This document shows, piece by piece, positions 1 through 11,909 of a stretch of DNA of 64,000 bases. Within the stretch, counting starts at the first letter, position 1; each line of letters opens with the position of its first letter. Under the pieces are notes generated by a model. It saw nothing but the letters and a program-made list of their open reading frames with translations. It did no database searches and was not told the origin of the DNA. Made by a program: the position numbers and the translations under genes. The stretch comes from Humulus lupulus (taxonomy: Eukaryota; Streptophyta; Magnoliopsida; Rosales; Cannabaceae): assembly GCF_963169125.1 (NCBI RefSeq), contig NC_084793.1:218018652-218082651 (forward strand). Reading direction: 5' to 3'.

Positions 1-514
1 GTGTGATCAAGGCTTTTCAACTCTAATAACCCATATATAAATAGTGTAGTCAGCATCATTAGTCTAACCAACAGGATTAGAGCATTTAAAACACATTATT
101 TGGAGCATTTTACGTAAATTGTACGACCCTAAAAGACTGCCCAGACAATGTATCGCCTACATGGAGGCGATGTATCACCTGTCAAGCGATATGTCGCCTA
201 CTGGCAGGAGATGCATTGCCTACTAGGGCTTTTGAAGCCCTTCCCATTTTGGCGATGCTACGCCACTTAGGAGGCGACACATCGCAACCTCTCTAATTTT
301 GGACCTATCCAATGGTCCTAAAATTGCTCCAAATACTACAAAACTTTTTGGGAATGTTTGGATACCTCATTGTATCACTTTAGACCCACAAAAGTCACTT
401 TTAGATGCCTTCTACACAATCTCATGCTTTCACTTCTTTTTAAGTGAAAACCGTTAAGTGTTTTGCACCTCAACGTTTAAACTTCTTAACCATTATATTT
501 AACCAATCTCAACA
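1..514 (-). repeat. Copia-1 3' LTR, partial (cut by window edge)
   Basis: On the minus strand this LTR starts TGTTGAGATTGG at 514, directly after a purine-rich tract (CCAAGTGGGGGAA, 515-527), the usual polypurine tract and LTR start of a Copia element. The same sequence recurs in two blocks at 14867-15118 and 22664-22880, which together form the 5' LTR. The LTR should be about 1 kb, so roughly its last 530 bp lie left of the window. Positions 120-300 hold a GC-rich stretch with many GCGATGTATCGC-like words, unlike the AT-rich surroundings. Confidence 0.85.
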
Positions 515-1816
515 TTCCCCCACTTGGTTAAATATAATCCACTCTTCTTAGCTTAACAATTTTGTTGCATAAAGTAAAGTATCTTTCGATTTGAACTTTA
601 TCTTAGTGAAAGTATTACAAAGCCTTATCAAAGTCATTGGTGTCTTAAAGATTGAACCAAGTACTCCTTAATGATAAAACCGATAACACCACACACACCT
701 CCACTTGACCATTCATTTTCACATTTTTCTCACTTAACACTCATATGGCCATGTGCTCATCCATTTCATGAACTTTCTGGGGAGAAACTCCAACTCCCAT
801 GAAAGGCGGCACCACCTCTAAATTCACATAAGTGGAGTTCTTATAACATCTTTGTTACTTTTAGAGATGCTTGTTGCACACAAATGAACTTCATCAAATT
901 CCTTAGGCTTAACCCTCACTCGGTAACAACCAACACTAACAATCCTTGGATGAAACTCATGATTTTGTTAGTGTTGTAACTATTCACCCAATAACTTGTT
1001 CTTACCCATTGAACTCTTGCCCTTGATGTTCACAAGTTTGGATTTTGGTTGCCATCATTGGTGAATATATTATTCAAGGAGTTTTAGTCCCATCCCTTTT
1101 GAAGTAGAACTTACTAACCTCTTCACAAGAGGTTTTGTGTATGGATCTGATAAGTTCTCACTTGTCTTTATACATGAGATCGATATGATTCCTCCTCAAA
1201 TCAATTGTCTCATATACTCATGTCCTAGACTTATATGTCTAGACTTTTCATGCCATTATAAGCTCTAGCTAATGTGGCTTGTTTATCACCATTGGGATAT
1301 TCCTCATAAAATCCCTAAGCCACTTGGCCTCTTTTCCATTTGTCGCTAAAGTCATATACTCATTCTCCATGGTTGAGTGAAATATATGTTTTTTTCTTTG
1401 AACCCTAAGAAACCGCTCCTCCTCTGAGCATAAACACCCAACCACTTGTGGAGAGATTATCTCCTACACATATATCCAACTCGCATCGAAATATCCTTCA
1501 AGTATCTTCGGGAACTTTGAATATTAGAGGCCTAGCTACTTGGTCATTTTAAGGTACCCTAGAATGCTTTCAATCACTTTTCAATATTCCATACTTGGAT
1601 TTCTAGTAAACCCACTTGGTTTACTAACTACTCTACCATTGTTCTTTTCAAGCTTTAAGCTTGAATCAAATGGTGTATTCGACTTTTTGATTTTGAGATT
1701 ACTAAACTTGTCAAGAACTTTCTCAACAAAGTGAGCTTGACTTAAGGCATAACCCCCACCATTTCTTCTCACTTTTATACCAAAGAAGGTATCAACCTCT
1801 CAAAGGTTCTTCCTTT
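515..1816 (-). pseudogene. Copia-1 RT C-terminus and RNase H, degenerate
   Basis: Minus-strand remnant of a Copia pol. Around 1560-1800 the translation contains GGGYALSQAHFVEKVL and TPFDSSLKLEKN, the conserved C-terminal part of Copia reverse transcriptase. Further on, 1440-1500 reads EGYFDASW and near 1100-1220 SENLSDPYTKPL, both RNase H landmarks. In-frame stops interrupt the frame several times, so no enzyme can be made. CACTA-1 separates this part from the RT N-terminal half at 9571 onward, and the codons rejoin sensibly once the transposon and one TTT copy are removed. About 550 bp without recognisable coding follow before the polypurine tract. Confidence 0.85.
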
Positions 1817-1839
1817 CACTACAAGAAAAAACAGTATTC

Positions 1840-2290
1840 ATAACACTTAAAAACTGCTAACCAGGAGTATTGATAACACTTCTGAAAACGCTAACATAGC
1901 CCCTGTTATTAAATGTCCTGTCTTTTCTATAACATTATTCGAATGTTATGTTCGATGTTATCTTAAACTATTCAATAACACATTTTTAGTTGTTATAATA
2001 TTCAAATAATAACATTTAATTAGAGTATTAGGTTATAAATTTGAAGTTTAATCTTATACTTTATGCATAACACTTTCCAACTGTTATGAAAATTGTTATA
2101 TTTGATCATTTTATAACGTTTTTAATTCATTCTATTATATAAATCATAACTTTTTGTCCCAATTATAATATATTATACAAAACAACCATAATTATTGTAA
2201 ATTCTCCCAGTAATAACATTTTGTTATTTTGTAGTATGCATTTTTAATTGCTGTAAAAAGTTGTTATTATTGTATTTTGATTAAAAAAAT
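1840..2290. repeat. CACTA-1 left subterminal repeats (TGTTAT/ATAACA)
   Basis: The hexamer TGTTAT or its complement ATAACA occurs more than ten times in both orientations in the first ~450 bp of the element. The matching region of CACTA-2 (about 16520-16900) shows the same pattern. In characterised CACTA elements, dense short subterminal repeats bind the TNPA-type protein. Here the binding role is inference from position and density. Confidence 0.6.
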
Positions 2291-3060
2291 CACAATTGCT
2301 CACAAGTGCAATATTAAATAGATCAAAAAATCTAAAATATTCAATATATATGATAAACCATGAGTATTTTTACATTTGAAGACAAACTACTTCAAACCAT
2401 GATGACGCTGTCCACTTCAAAAGTTCTTAGTTCTAACTTGAGTTTGAAAGCATACATAATAAAATTCTATAGTCTTCACATCTTTTGCTTCAAAAGTAAA
2501 AAACAGAATCATAACAAGATACATAAAAAGTAAACCATGAAGCTTGCTCCAGCCTCCAATTCATCATCCATTCCATTGTGCACTTGTCTTTGTTGTGAGG
2601 TTGATTTGCTTAGCTACACAAGAGTTTAAATAATTAATGCTTAAACTTAGAGTTAATAATAAACTAAAAGAGTACAAAAAGAAAGAAAGTTAATAACCTC
2701 ATTACGACTTTATAAGATGGCCATGCAATTACACTAACTATTGCACATAGGCATGAAAGATTGAAGATTTATGCTTGGTAAAATACTCATTAGAAAAGTT
2801 AGCTCAAACACTTTATGATTATGAAATGAAAATGCAAATGAAACACCAACCAAACATATAAATATATATATATATACAATACAACAACTAATTTATAAAG
2901 AAAACCCAATAGTTCTCACACATAGTTCCTGCACCCTCAATTACATGTTTTATAGAATAAATCAATAAGTACAACTATAATTATAACCTAGGCAAGAAAG
3001 GTCAAGTTTAACTACTGAATTTCAACATGAATGAGAGAGAATTAATCTACCAGTGTTAAC

Positions 3061-3793
3061 CTCACATCACAAGGAGCAATTTCAAATGACTTGTCACGAC
3101 GCATGCAGGTGTGCACATTTAGTGCATCCATCTTACAAAAATTTCGGAAGTCATGTTTACCTATAAATTTCTCACCAGAGCTTTCCATTGCCTGGAGAAA
3201 CATGAGCCAACTAATTAAAGTTAATTCTAAACTGAAGCAACACACAAAACAGATCATTTATTGAGCTAATCGAAAAGAGCTAAAAGATATACCTAGTGAT
3301 TTAGATTGTCTTCCCAAAAGAAATATTTGTACTCCCTGCTCAGATAGCTAAACCTGTATTTTGGATAAGGCAACCATCAAAAGAAAATCAATCCAACACT
3401 GACAGACACAGACACACACAAAAGTAAACAAATAATTCACTAACTAAGCCAAATATGGAAAGATCTAATGAAAAGAAAGGTGATACCATGTAATGAAAGA
3501 ACATTAAAACGAGATAGAGCAACACTCAAGTTCATCTTTCAAAGTTTATTACAGTTTATCATCATTCACAAGTCCAAACACCAATGCAAGACAGAGCAAC
3601 ACTCAAGTTCATCTTTCAAAGAAGCAATATGAGAGCAAATATATTTGCTCCACAATTTTACTACTCAAAAACCTCTAAAATTTACAGTGGAAAAACCTTG
3701 CACTGAAATCAATTGGAACAGAACACCAGCCAAAAACTCCCATATCATTTGGAAGGGCTCCATTCAAAACCCTCACATAATCAATTTCTCCTT
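3061..3793 (-). pseudogene. Captured PUS3-like tRNA pseudouridine synthase fragment (3 exons)
   Basis: Three minus-strand exons in correct order with introns kept. Exon 1 (3697-3793) encodes EIDYVRVLNGALPND and ends IDFSAR. Exon 2 (3293-3353) encodes LSREYKYFFWEDNLN. Exon 3 (3061-3191) encodes HDFRNFCKMDALNVH followed by SFEIAPC. These match conserved blocks of the PUS3/Deg1 family, which makes pseudouridine at positions 38/39 of tRNA anticodon arms. AG acceptors and GT donors lie at the expected places and phases agree between exons 1 and 2. Exon 2 ends in an in-frame TAG, so a spliced product would stop there. The part with the catalytic aspartate motif was not found. I infer DNA-level capture by the transposon; the fragment is not a working gene. 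Confidence 0.82.
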
Positions 3794-4370
3794 CTGCAAA
3801 ACACATGAAAAGGGGTAAATAATGAAAGGAGCATGTAGATTAAGATCTAGAAACAATTAGGTTGAATTTAAGGTCAAAAAGTAAACAAGATCATATAAAT
3901 AGAGCTCAGATACATAATTAGATGCCAATTGTCTTAGGCTCCTAGTCTTTGGGAGGTATCCCCTTTGTAGCTACCATTTTAGCCTTAGAGTTAAAAGACT
4001 TAAATAAAAAGAAATTTAGTAGTGCCATTTTTCAAAGGTTAAAAGCATGTGATCAAAATGTAGAGCATAAAAACATAAAACAAAACTAGTTGCAGAGCAT
4101 AAAAAATACCACTAACAGGAGCCTGAAACAGAGATCAAAATGTAGCTGTAGGCAAGCTGTAAACAAAAGCAAACCCTACAAGCAAACAAAATTAACAGAA
4201 AACAGATGGAAATACTGAATACACCATAACAGAAGGAAATACTCATCATTTAAATGTCGCAATCTAAAAAATATGGGACCGCCATTGATTAAACTAGAAA
4301 AGTCTATCACTCCTATGAGGGAAAACAAAATCAGAAGACAAGAGAGAGAGAGATTTAGAAGAGATACGTA

Positions 4371-4437
4371 CCATCGAGCCTACACCTCGCCTTTCCAAGC
4401 CCTGCCACCATCAAACCTCACAGCCACTGGTGCACCT
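4371..4437 (-). other. Exon-like GC-richer fragment, unassigned
   Basis: On the minus strand an AG acceptor is followed by an open stretch reading APVAVRFDGGRAWKGE, then an in-frame stop and a GTACGT donor. Its composition is richer in GC than the surrounding element. Part of it resembles the GC-rich piece near 9003-9075 (shared words like AAAGGCGAGGT). It may be captured 5' UTR or first-exon sequence. No family recognised. Confidence 0.3.
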
Positions 4438-6426
4438 GCAAAACAGAAAGAAATAAGCATAGCTAAGTGTCTAAATCATTTGTAATTTATATTATGCACC
4501 CAAAAGCATGTAATTTCTTCCACATCAATTAATTTATTGTCAAAAGCATTCTATAAATGAATAATAAATGATAGTATTCTCCATGAAACTAGAAAAGACT
4601 CAGATCATAACATTACATTATAATCAGAAAGATGCTACTTTAGAAGACCATGAGAATCAATGGCTAGTAAATTACTTCTGATTTCAATTAAAAATGCATT
4701 CAAGCACAATAAAAATTAAAGAAACCAACACTACTCAAGGCCACCAATTATAAAACTTTCAGTAAGGTTAATGTAAGATCTGGCTCATCAAATTCAATAT
4801 AATTGAATATGTATGCAAACCGCACCAAACGAATCCCTCCCTACATATATTTACACACTGAAAGAATACGTGCGAGGTTTACTAACTAAAACAACTAACA
4901 TCCTAAGATACATGTCAAATCCAATGCTATAAACAAACTCTTATTTCTTTACAATCTCTAATAATAACAGAAGTATAACCTGATGAACTGTTAAGCAGCA
5001 TTCTTTACAAGCTCAAGCCATCATAATGTGGTAGCATGACAGCCAATACGTGTATATTTAGATCAGTTTCATCTGCCTCACAGACCATCTTGTAAAATTC
5101 TGTCAAAAACAGAGAAAAATTTGACATAAAAATATAGCAAAACATAGATGAACCCTAACAGAACATAACTAATAACATAAATACACACAAATAGATTATA
5201 AATACATTTTTGATTGTTCAAGAGAATCAATTATATTTGTTCACCAATTTACATAATAAAATTGATAATAAAAAAATGTCGAAAGAACGGAGAAAACAAC
5301 ATCAATACTATTATCTCTCACATAATTCAGACTCAAAACAGAACCAATAATAGCTAATTTATTTTTAGAATTAACTACAAGCACCAAACGAAACCAAAAC
5401 TGTAATAGCTCCAAATACATTAGTATTGCAAATAGGAAAAAGATTATTCAAAGTTCACAAAATGGAAAATTCCTAACAAAGGAGGGGAAACTAAAATAAA
5501 TAAATAAACTTATCTTTTATCAGAGGGTAATCAAATACAAAATAAAAGGCTATGAAACTAACCAAAGCTACATTATCAAAAGCTATGAAACTATCAGCTT
5601 TCATAAACCCAATACAAAATATATTTTACATCATCAAGTTGTAATCTTTGCTTGATCAATCCCAAACAAACAATTCCATAAAAGGGAGAAACAGAGAACT
5701 AACATAGATATTAAAAATGATAGGTTCATATACAGTTGCTTTACCACCATGGACTGTCTTGACTCTTGAGACCAATTTTATCCCCATCTAAGCCTTTCAA
5801 TGAATACTAATAATAGCCAAGTAGAAAAGAAAATGCAGAGAACACCTCTTTGATTAAACAGGCCAACAATCAAATTCAACAAGAGTGGGATGGAGTGAAG
5901 AAAAGAGAAGCCCTTAGATGGTTTAGCAGCAAAAACTCATCAAAACAAATGTAGATTACTTTATTTATTATCACCTATTAGAACAGTTCATGTATATGCA
6001 TAGCTAAGAAAATACATTATATATTAGCTTAATCAATAAAGAAAATCAGTAGAACCAGAAACCTTATGACTACAATTAAAACGTAACTGAACATGTTATA
6101 TTTAGAAATATAACAATTCAATGCAGCAATTATATACAATCACTATTGTAAACATCAATCATAACTCAGACAACTACAGCTGAAGTCTTCAACCTTAAAA
6201 GGAATAATCTGAAGACATTGCATCAACTTATAAAAATGAAAATGCTAACATTACTTGTGCACGTATATTCCATAAAAAAAAATTAAAAGAAAAGGCACAT
6301 GGGACAAGAATAAACCACCACCCAAAAAAATGAAAAGGTAACAAATGCAACGATCAAATTTAACAATCACAGTAACATTACTAAAGATAATGAGAGCTAT
6401 ATATATGCATGTATACAAATTTATAC

Positions 6427-6893
6427 CATTCTAAGTTCGTCCCAAAGCTTGTAGAAGTTGGCATTATGAGGGCCATGAGTATTGTAGCAAAGCTCATGAA
6501 ACGTGGTATCAAGAGTTTGATCAAAAGGGAAGAAATCCCAGTCTCTATTCGGCCTTCTAAGCCTTATCTTTTCTTGAAGTCCTCCTCCTACATTCAGTCC
6601 CAGAAGAGACAGATTTTTTGGGCTGTCGTTCATACTTGTATATAAAACACAGTAAAAGCAAATTGGTATAACAAAAATGCAACTTTTTACCAAAATAAGC
6701 TCCAAAAAAACTTACTAGAGAAAAAGACAACAATATACCATACCTCAAAAAGAAGCTTGACGCGCCATTTGTGGTTAGACATAATGGGTTGGATCTGTTT
6801 GGCCACATTTTCAAGAATCTTCCAAGCTTTTTCCACCCCTGACTTCTTCAAGGCATTAATTTTGCAAACCTTGTGAAGATCACATTCATCTCT
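6427..6893 (-). pseudogene. Captured WLM-domain metalloprotease fragment in CACTA-1 (2 exons)
   Basis: Exon 1 (6744-6893) encodes DLHKVCKINALKKSG, ENVAKQIQPIMSNHKWRVKL. After a ~109-bp intron (AG acceptor, GT donor), exon 2 (6427-6634) encodes LGLNVGGG, KIRLRRPNRDWDFFPFDQ, then DTTFHELCYN and HGPHNANFYKLWDEL. This is the catalytic region of plant WLM (Wss1-like metalloprotease) proteins, which cleave proteins crosslinked to DNA. The family's zinc motif is HELCHN (HExxH). Here the second histidine is tyrosine (TAC at 6484-6486, consistent with a C-to-T change), so a zinc ligand is lost. The intron shows that capture was from DNA, not from cDNA. A near copy lies in CACTA-2 at 18130-18596. Confidence 0.87.
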
Positions 6894-8240
6894 CTGAATA
6901 CCAAAACAAAATAAAAATAAAAAATCCACCCATAAACCAAAATTAAAAGAAGCTTTTGATGTTCAGAAAAGCATCAAGAAAAGATGGAAATCAAATCAAA
7001 AAAAATATCTTAATCTTTAATCAAAGATCAGTACAGTAAAGAGTTTATATTGTTCTTATTTCAGAGATCAGTACAGTAAGTTTTAATCAGGCATCAAAAC
7101 TTTGTTGCACAAATAGAAAGAATCAATTTTTATGTCTTAAAAAGAAGGGTCAATATCACAAATGCTCTTTGACAATGTAAGTTTCATTGAACAGGTTGAC
7201 TCAAGGTTTCACGTATATTACTTCAAGAGTCAATCAAATTCCAGTTAATTACATGGTATCCCTCAAGATTTCACAGGTTGGCTAAAACGTAAGGAGGTCA
7301 CCAACTATATCATTAGTCCACATAAATAATGGAAAATCCATATAAAAATTATTTTAATAAATAAAATAATAATAATAATAAATTAAAAGAAAGGAAAGGA
7401 AAGAAGAAACTGGCACAGTTGGTGTCTTTATTTCTACTTCTTTGAAAGTAAGCAAAGACATAAATAACTTCAATGAAGAGACAAGGCTATAAGATTGAAG
7501 CCATAGGGATCAACTACAAGATTCAAACAGAAAAAACATTAGAGAAATCAAGTTCTTGGTCTAGAACCATAATAGTCACCTGAAGTAATTGAAAATTCGC
7601 TCAATAAAGGAGGCAGGCAAGTGTCAAAAGGGTTGAGCTATTAAGATAAAAAGAATTGAAAATCTAAATCATGCCATACTTATGGTTACTTCAAGGACAT
7701 TTCAATTCTGTTCACACTACAATTGGGCATTCTTATGGTCTTTAGTAGAAATATCACCCAAAAATTTCTTGTAGTAAATTAATAAAACAGTTTCAAGGCA
7801 AATGAATAAAACACCTAGAAACAAAGCAAGTTATAGAAAAAATTATGGACTGTCCAATACTCAAAAATATAACTCATATACATTTATGGATGGAATCTTA
7901 TGAAATGGAAACAAACGATGCAAACACTTAATAAACTACCTGCCAATTTAATTTTCAAGATGATTACAATAAACACCACAACTTTAAACCTCACTGCATC
8001 ACTTTTGGCAAATAAAGATAGAGTAAACATATATGTACATATATATATAAATATTATAATATAGACCTAATTGGATTAGAATACCCAGCAGAGGAAGTTG
8101 AAAAATAATTCGATACACTATAAGACAGCTGCAGGGGCACACTCTAAAAGAACAAAATCACCATTATTTTTTGCTATAAACAAGCAAAACACAGCAGCAA
8201 ATTTTTTTGGTAGAAATACAAAGAGGATAAAATAAGTTAC

Positions 8241-8321
8241 CACCCGACTGTTTACACCATCAATAACTACCTTGTTTGCCATCACAACAAATGGAAACTT
8301 TCCAAGGCCGGATAGACTAGC
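8241..8321 (-). other. Captured 81-bp exon-like piece, family not recognised
   Basis: A fully open 27-codon stretch on the minus strand, bounded by TTTTTAG on the acceptor side and GTAACT on the donor side. It reads ASLSGLGKFPFVVMANK then VVIDGVNSRV. Length divisible by three, exact splice borders and a protein-like composition argue for a real captured exon. It is present only in CACTA-1. I do not recognise the family. Confidence 0.45.
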
Positions 8322-9002
8322 CTAAAAATCATGACAGATTACATTAAGAGGGAGAGAACTTGAAAACAAAAATTATTACCACAATCAGATTAAGAACAAA
8401 AAATCATCACAAGAATTCTGCTAACCTCACGAGTCCATCGCGAGCTTGAATGTACAAGTAAAATTTAAAAATATACTATCGATTTGAGAACTCATACCTT
8501 CATTTTATGCTCCAATAAACCAATAAAAAAATGATGCTAACTGTAAATAATGATTCACAAACTTTCTTTCTTGCTTCGAACATAGTACAGTATATTCAAT
8601 CCCTAATTTAAACAAAAATTCCCACAAATAATCACAATATTGTAGTTATATATACACATGCGACAAAAAATTGCAGAAATCAAAATTGATGGAGCAATAT
8701 TGAGAGATGAATGGTGAGGTTGAGGAACGGGGGAGGGAGGCCAGAAAGATGACAATGGAATGAGTGACTAGGAAAGAAGAACAACACCCAGATTCAAACT
8801 TCATTAAACTCATACTCATATTCAAAAATCCACATATAATAACTAAAATGAAAGACAAATCATATACTATGAAGAAAACCTATAAGATTATTAAACACAC
8901 AATAATTAAAATACCCCATTCTAAGGCTTCGACTACCATGAACCAACCAACAACAAAAAAAATAAGTAAAGAGGAAACATACCAGATCTCGCCTCTGTCG
9001 TG

Positions 9003-9075
9003 TGCTAAGGAGAAGAAGACCCACGCATCGTCGAACCCGTGACCTCGCCTTTGCCTCTGCCTCCACCAGGCGCCA
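9003..9075 (-). other. GC-rich first-exon-like fragment near CACTA-1 right end
   Basis: On the minus strand an ATG opens MAPGGGRGKGEVTGSTMRG in a GC-rich patch inside an AT-rich element. It may be the start of a captured gene (5' UTR plus first codons). It is flanked toward the right end by further GC-rich sequence up to about 9340. No function is claimed. Confidence 0.3.
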
Positions 9076-9570
9076 TCACCTATTCTTCCAAGAAAAAGAA
9101 GAATAACGGATAGGAGTGAGAGGAGGAGAGGGCAGCGGCTTAGGGCTCTCTCTCATTTACTGAAGAGTAGGAACCATTACCAGAGTGAGGTTAGGACAAG
9201 AAAGAGTACCTTTGATGTTTGCTAAGTCGAGCCGATGGGGTGGAGAGCGACTTCGTGATGTTGGAGTAGACCGATCTGACTGCCGGTGGAGGAGAACAAC
9301 GCCGTGTGGTTTGAGCACTCTCTCGTGGAGGCTAAAGAGAATCGATGAAATGAATGGTGATAATGAAGGGATTTACGCGTTTAAAGAGAATCCATATTCA
9401 AAATGAGAGTGTTGTGTAAAATAATAAAAAAAATGAAAAGTAAAGGCGCCATTACTAATTCACTTGGCGCTAAATTTCTCCCCAAATATTTTAGAGCTAA
9501 ATCATTAATAACACTTTAAAAAATATGCTATAACTTAACGTAATATTTACTCAAAATTCTTGTAGTGTTT

Positions 9571-10232
9571 AGAAAGTGGAAGATAGAAACCTCTTCGTTT
9601 CTGTTACTCAAAATTAACAATCATCAATATATAGACACATCTATATGACATAGTCATCACAAGTCTTAGAGTATAAGCACTTCTCCGTTACTGTGTCTAC
9701 ACCCATTCGAACAATAGCTTTATCAAACTTCTCATGCCATTGTTTCGGTGCTTGTTTTAAACCATATAATGATTTAGTAAGCCTACACACTTTATGTTCA
9801 TTTCTCTTTAGAACAAAACCCTCCGGTTGTTCCATATAATTCTCCTCATTGAGATCTCCATTTATGAATGTCATTTTGACATCGATTTGATGAACATAAA
9901 GGTTATATATTGATGATAAGGCAAATAAAATTCTTTTCGTGGTTTTTCTAGCAACCGCTGCATATGCGTCGAAGTAATCAATTCTTTCCTTTTGTTTAAC
10001 CCTTTAGCTACTCATCTAGTTTTGAAGGATTGTATGTGATCGGTGTGATATTTCCTCTGAAATACCCACTTGCACCCAATTGGTTTTTAACCTTGTGAAA
10101 GGTCTACCAATTACCATGTGTGAATTTACATAATTGAATCTATCTCATCATTTATTGTCTCATTCCCAAAAACATAGTCTCATGAAGACATTCCTTCTTG
10201 GTAGGTTTTGGGATCATCCTCAACTTGAATAA
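9571..10232 (-). pseudogene. Copia-1 reverse transcriptase, N-terminal part
   Basis: The minus-strand translation gives NGDLNEENYMEQPEGFVL and LTKSLYGLKQAPKQWHEKFD, core Copia RT motifs, in an open frame at 9641-9874. Upstream, toward 10190, a degraded IGCKWVF-type start of the RT domain can be read with stops and frameshifts. The YxDD box region continues toward 9571 as a degenerate YIDD followed by stops. The frame is cut by CACTA-1 right after TETKRFLSSTF and resumes at 1816. Confidence 0.85.
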
Positions 10233-11232
10233 TCATAGGAAATTTCCATGTGACTTCTTCAAGTCTACCATAGATTCCTTAATTGATCCCAACTCTTTAA
10301 ACCTTTGGCTTCTCCGAGACAATATAGGTTCCTCATCAACCTTTGGATCATTCTCTTTAAGAGATTCTCCAACACCTGTGGGTTCTTGAGAGTTTCTATC
10401 ACAATATAACATATTCTCAAAGAACTCCACATCTCTTGACTCAATTATCACATTAGACTCCAAGTCTAATAGTCTATAGGCCTTGCTATTTGAGGCATAG
10501 CCAACAAATGCACACTTTACGGCCCTTAGACCCAACTTGGTCCTTTTAGGTTCCGTGCTCTTGCAATAAGCAAGGCACCCCAACATTTTAAGATAGCCTA
10601 AGTTAGGCTTCTTTCCTCTCCATAACTCATATGGAGACACACTGTTCTTTTTCATAGGGATTCGATTCAATATATGACACGCAGCAAGCAAGGCTTTACC
10701 CCACAAATTATAACACAATTTAGCATGTACAAGCATAGAGTTAATCATCTCAAGATAAGTCATATTCTTTCTTTTAGCTATTCCATTTTGTTGTGGAGTG
10801 TATGGTGCAGTGCATTCATGTATAATGCCATGTTCTTCACAAAATACAATGAAATCATTTGAAAAGTATTCACCACCTCTATCTCTTCTGAGAGTCTTTA
10901 TTTTTCTTTCCAATTGATTTTCTACTTCAAATTTATATATTTTAAATGCATTAAATTCCTCATCGTTACTCTTAAGTAAATACACATAAGTATACCTAGA
11001 GCAATCGTCCATAAAAGTTATGAAGTATCTATTTCCTCCTGTAGTCAACATGTCATTCAATTCACATAAATCACTATGTATTAAATCTAGCAATTTTGAA
11101 CATCTATCAACACTTGGAAAATGCCTCTTTACCATTTTAGACTTAACACATAATTCACATTCATCATGCTCATTCACATCATCACAATTAATCAATCCAC
11201 ATTTAACAACTCTTTTAATTGTGCTATAACCT
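10233..11232 (-). pseudogene. Copia-1 integrase
   Basis: A 336-codon open stretch (10233-11243) covers the integrase. It has the zinc-binding region with CELCVKSKMVKRHFP, then LIHSDLCELN, YFITFMDDCSRYTYVYLL and RRDRGGEYFSNDF, and the E-containing block HECTAPYTPQQNGIAKRKN. The D, D and E regions are all present, with KR replacing the usual ER in the last block (AKRKN), so the catalytic glutamate appears changed. The C-terminal part carries LGYLKMLGCLAY and KCAFVGYASNSKAYRLLD. The N-terminal start was separated from the pre-integrase domain at 13115 by solo LTR A; the last codons before 11232 rejoin it. Confidence 0.88.
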
Positions 11233-11878
11233 TGTAATGACACGAGTAACTTATAGACTTCGGACCATTAAAAACTACTAAGCATAACTACTATTTTGGA
11301 ATACATACATAAAATAATAGAACTTTATTATGAAAATCCAAAATACAAGATCCCATTGTTATTACATAAAATGATAATGAAAACAAAACCTTTAATTAAT
11401 TGTTCAAATACTAAATGCGGAAAATCATAAATACATAATTAAAATGACTAAAAACATAAATGTCATCCTCAATCTTTCCCACAAGTCCATTCACTTAGTT
11501 CTCGCCCAATACACATGCCAAAGCCTCCATGGATCCGTCCTGCCTTCCATATTCATTTACCTGCACAATCTAAATAAAAAAGGAATGAGTCTAATGCCCA
11601 GTAAGGAAAAACTACTAAAACATATCATAAACCATAAAACGTATAAACATAAATCATAAAACGTATGACGTAAAAGCGTAAATCATAAAACATAAGACTA
11701 CAAATTAATGGCTATTAACTCATTACCGTAGTATGTGATAGAAACCATCTAAGTCCTCTTGCTACTATTTAGAGGTAGGTTTAGACACAAATATAGTATA
11801 TGATAAACCTTCTAGGTCTTCTTGCTACTATTTAGAGGTAGGTTTAAACATAACTATAGTCTATACATACATACACAC

Positions 11879-11909
<31 letters not shown>

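Larger units (their letters stand above)
1817..9567. mobile_element. CACTA-1 transposon, non-autonomous, gene-capturing
   Basis: The element starts CACTACAAGAAAAAACAG at 1817 and ends TTCTTGTAGTG at 9567. It is flanked by a 3-bp duplication, TTT (1814-1816 and 9568-9570), as expected for CACTA (En/Spm) elements. It sits in the RT region of Copia-1. No transposase (TNPD) or TNPA-like frame was found in 7.75 kb. The interior carries minus-strand exons of host genes with their introns: PUS3-like at 3061-3793, WLM at 6427-6893 and unassigned exon-like pieces near 4371, 8241 and 9003. The left terminus and about 1.9 kb around the WLM piece are shared with CACTA-2. Non-exonic parts (for example 2600-3060, 4450-6420, 6900-8240 and 8330-9000) are AT-rich with no supported coding. 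Confidence 0.93.

Noticed and set aside
1540..1734. Plus-strand frame of 64 codons
   Set aside because: Shadow of the Copia-1 RT on the minus strand.
8764..9066. Overlapping frames on both strands near the CACTA-1 right end
   Set aside because: AT-rich Lys/Thr/Ile-rich translation, no splice or motif support apart from the short GC-rich piece listed separately.
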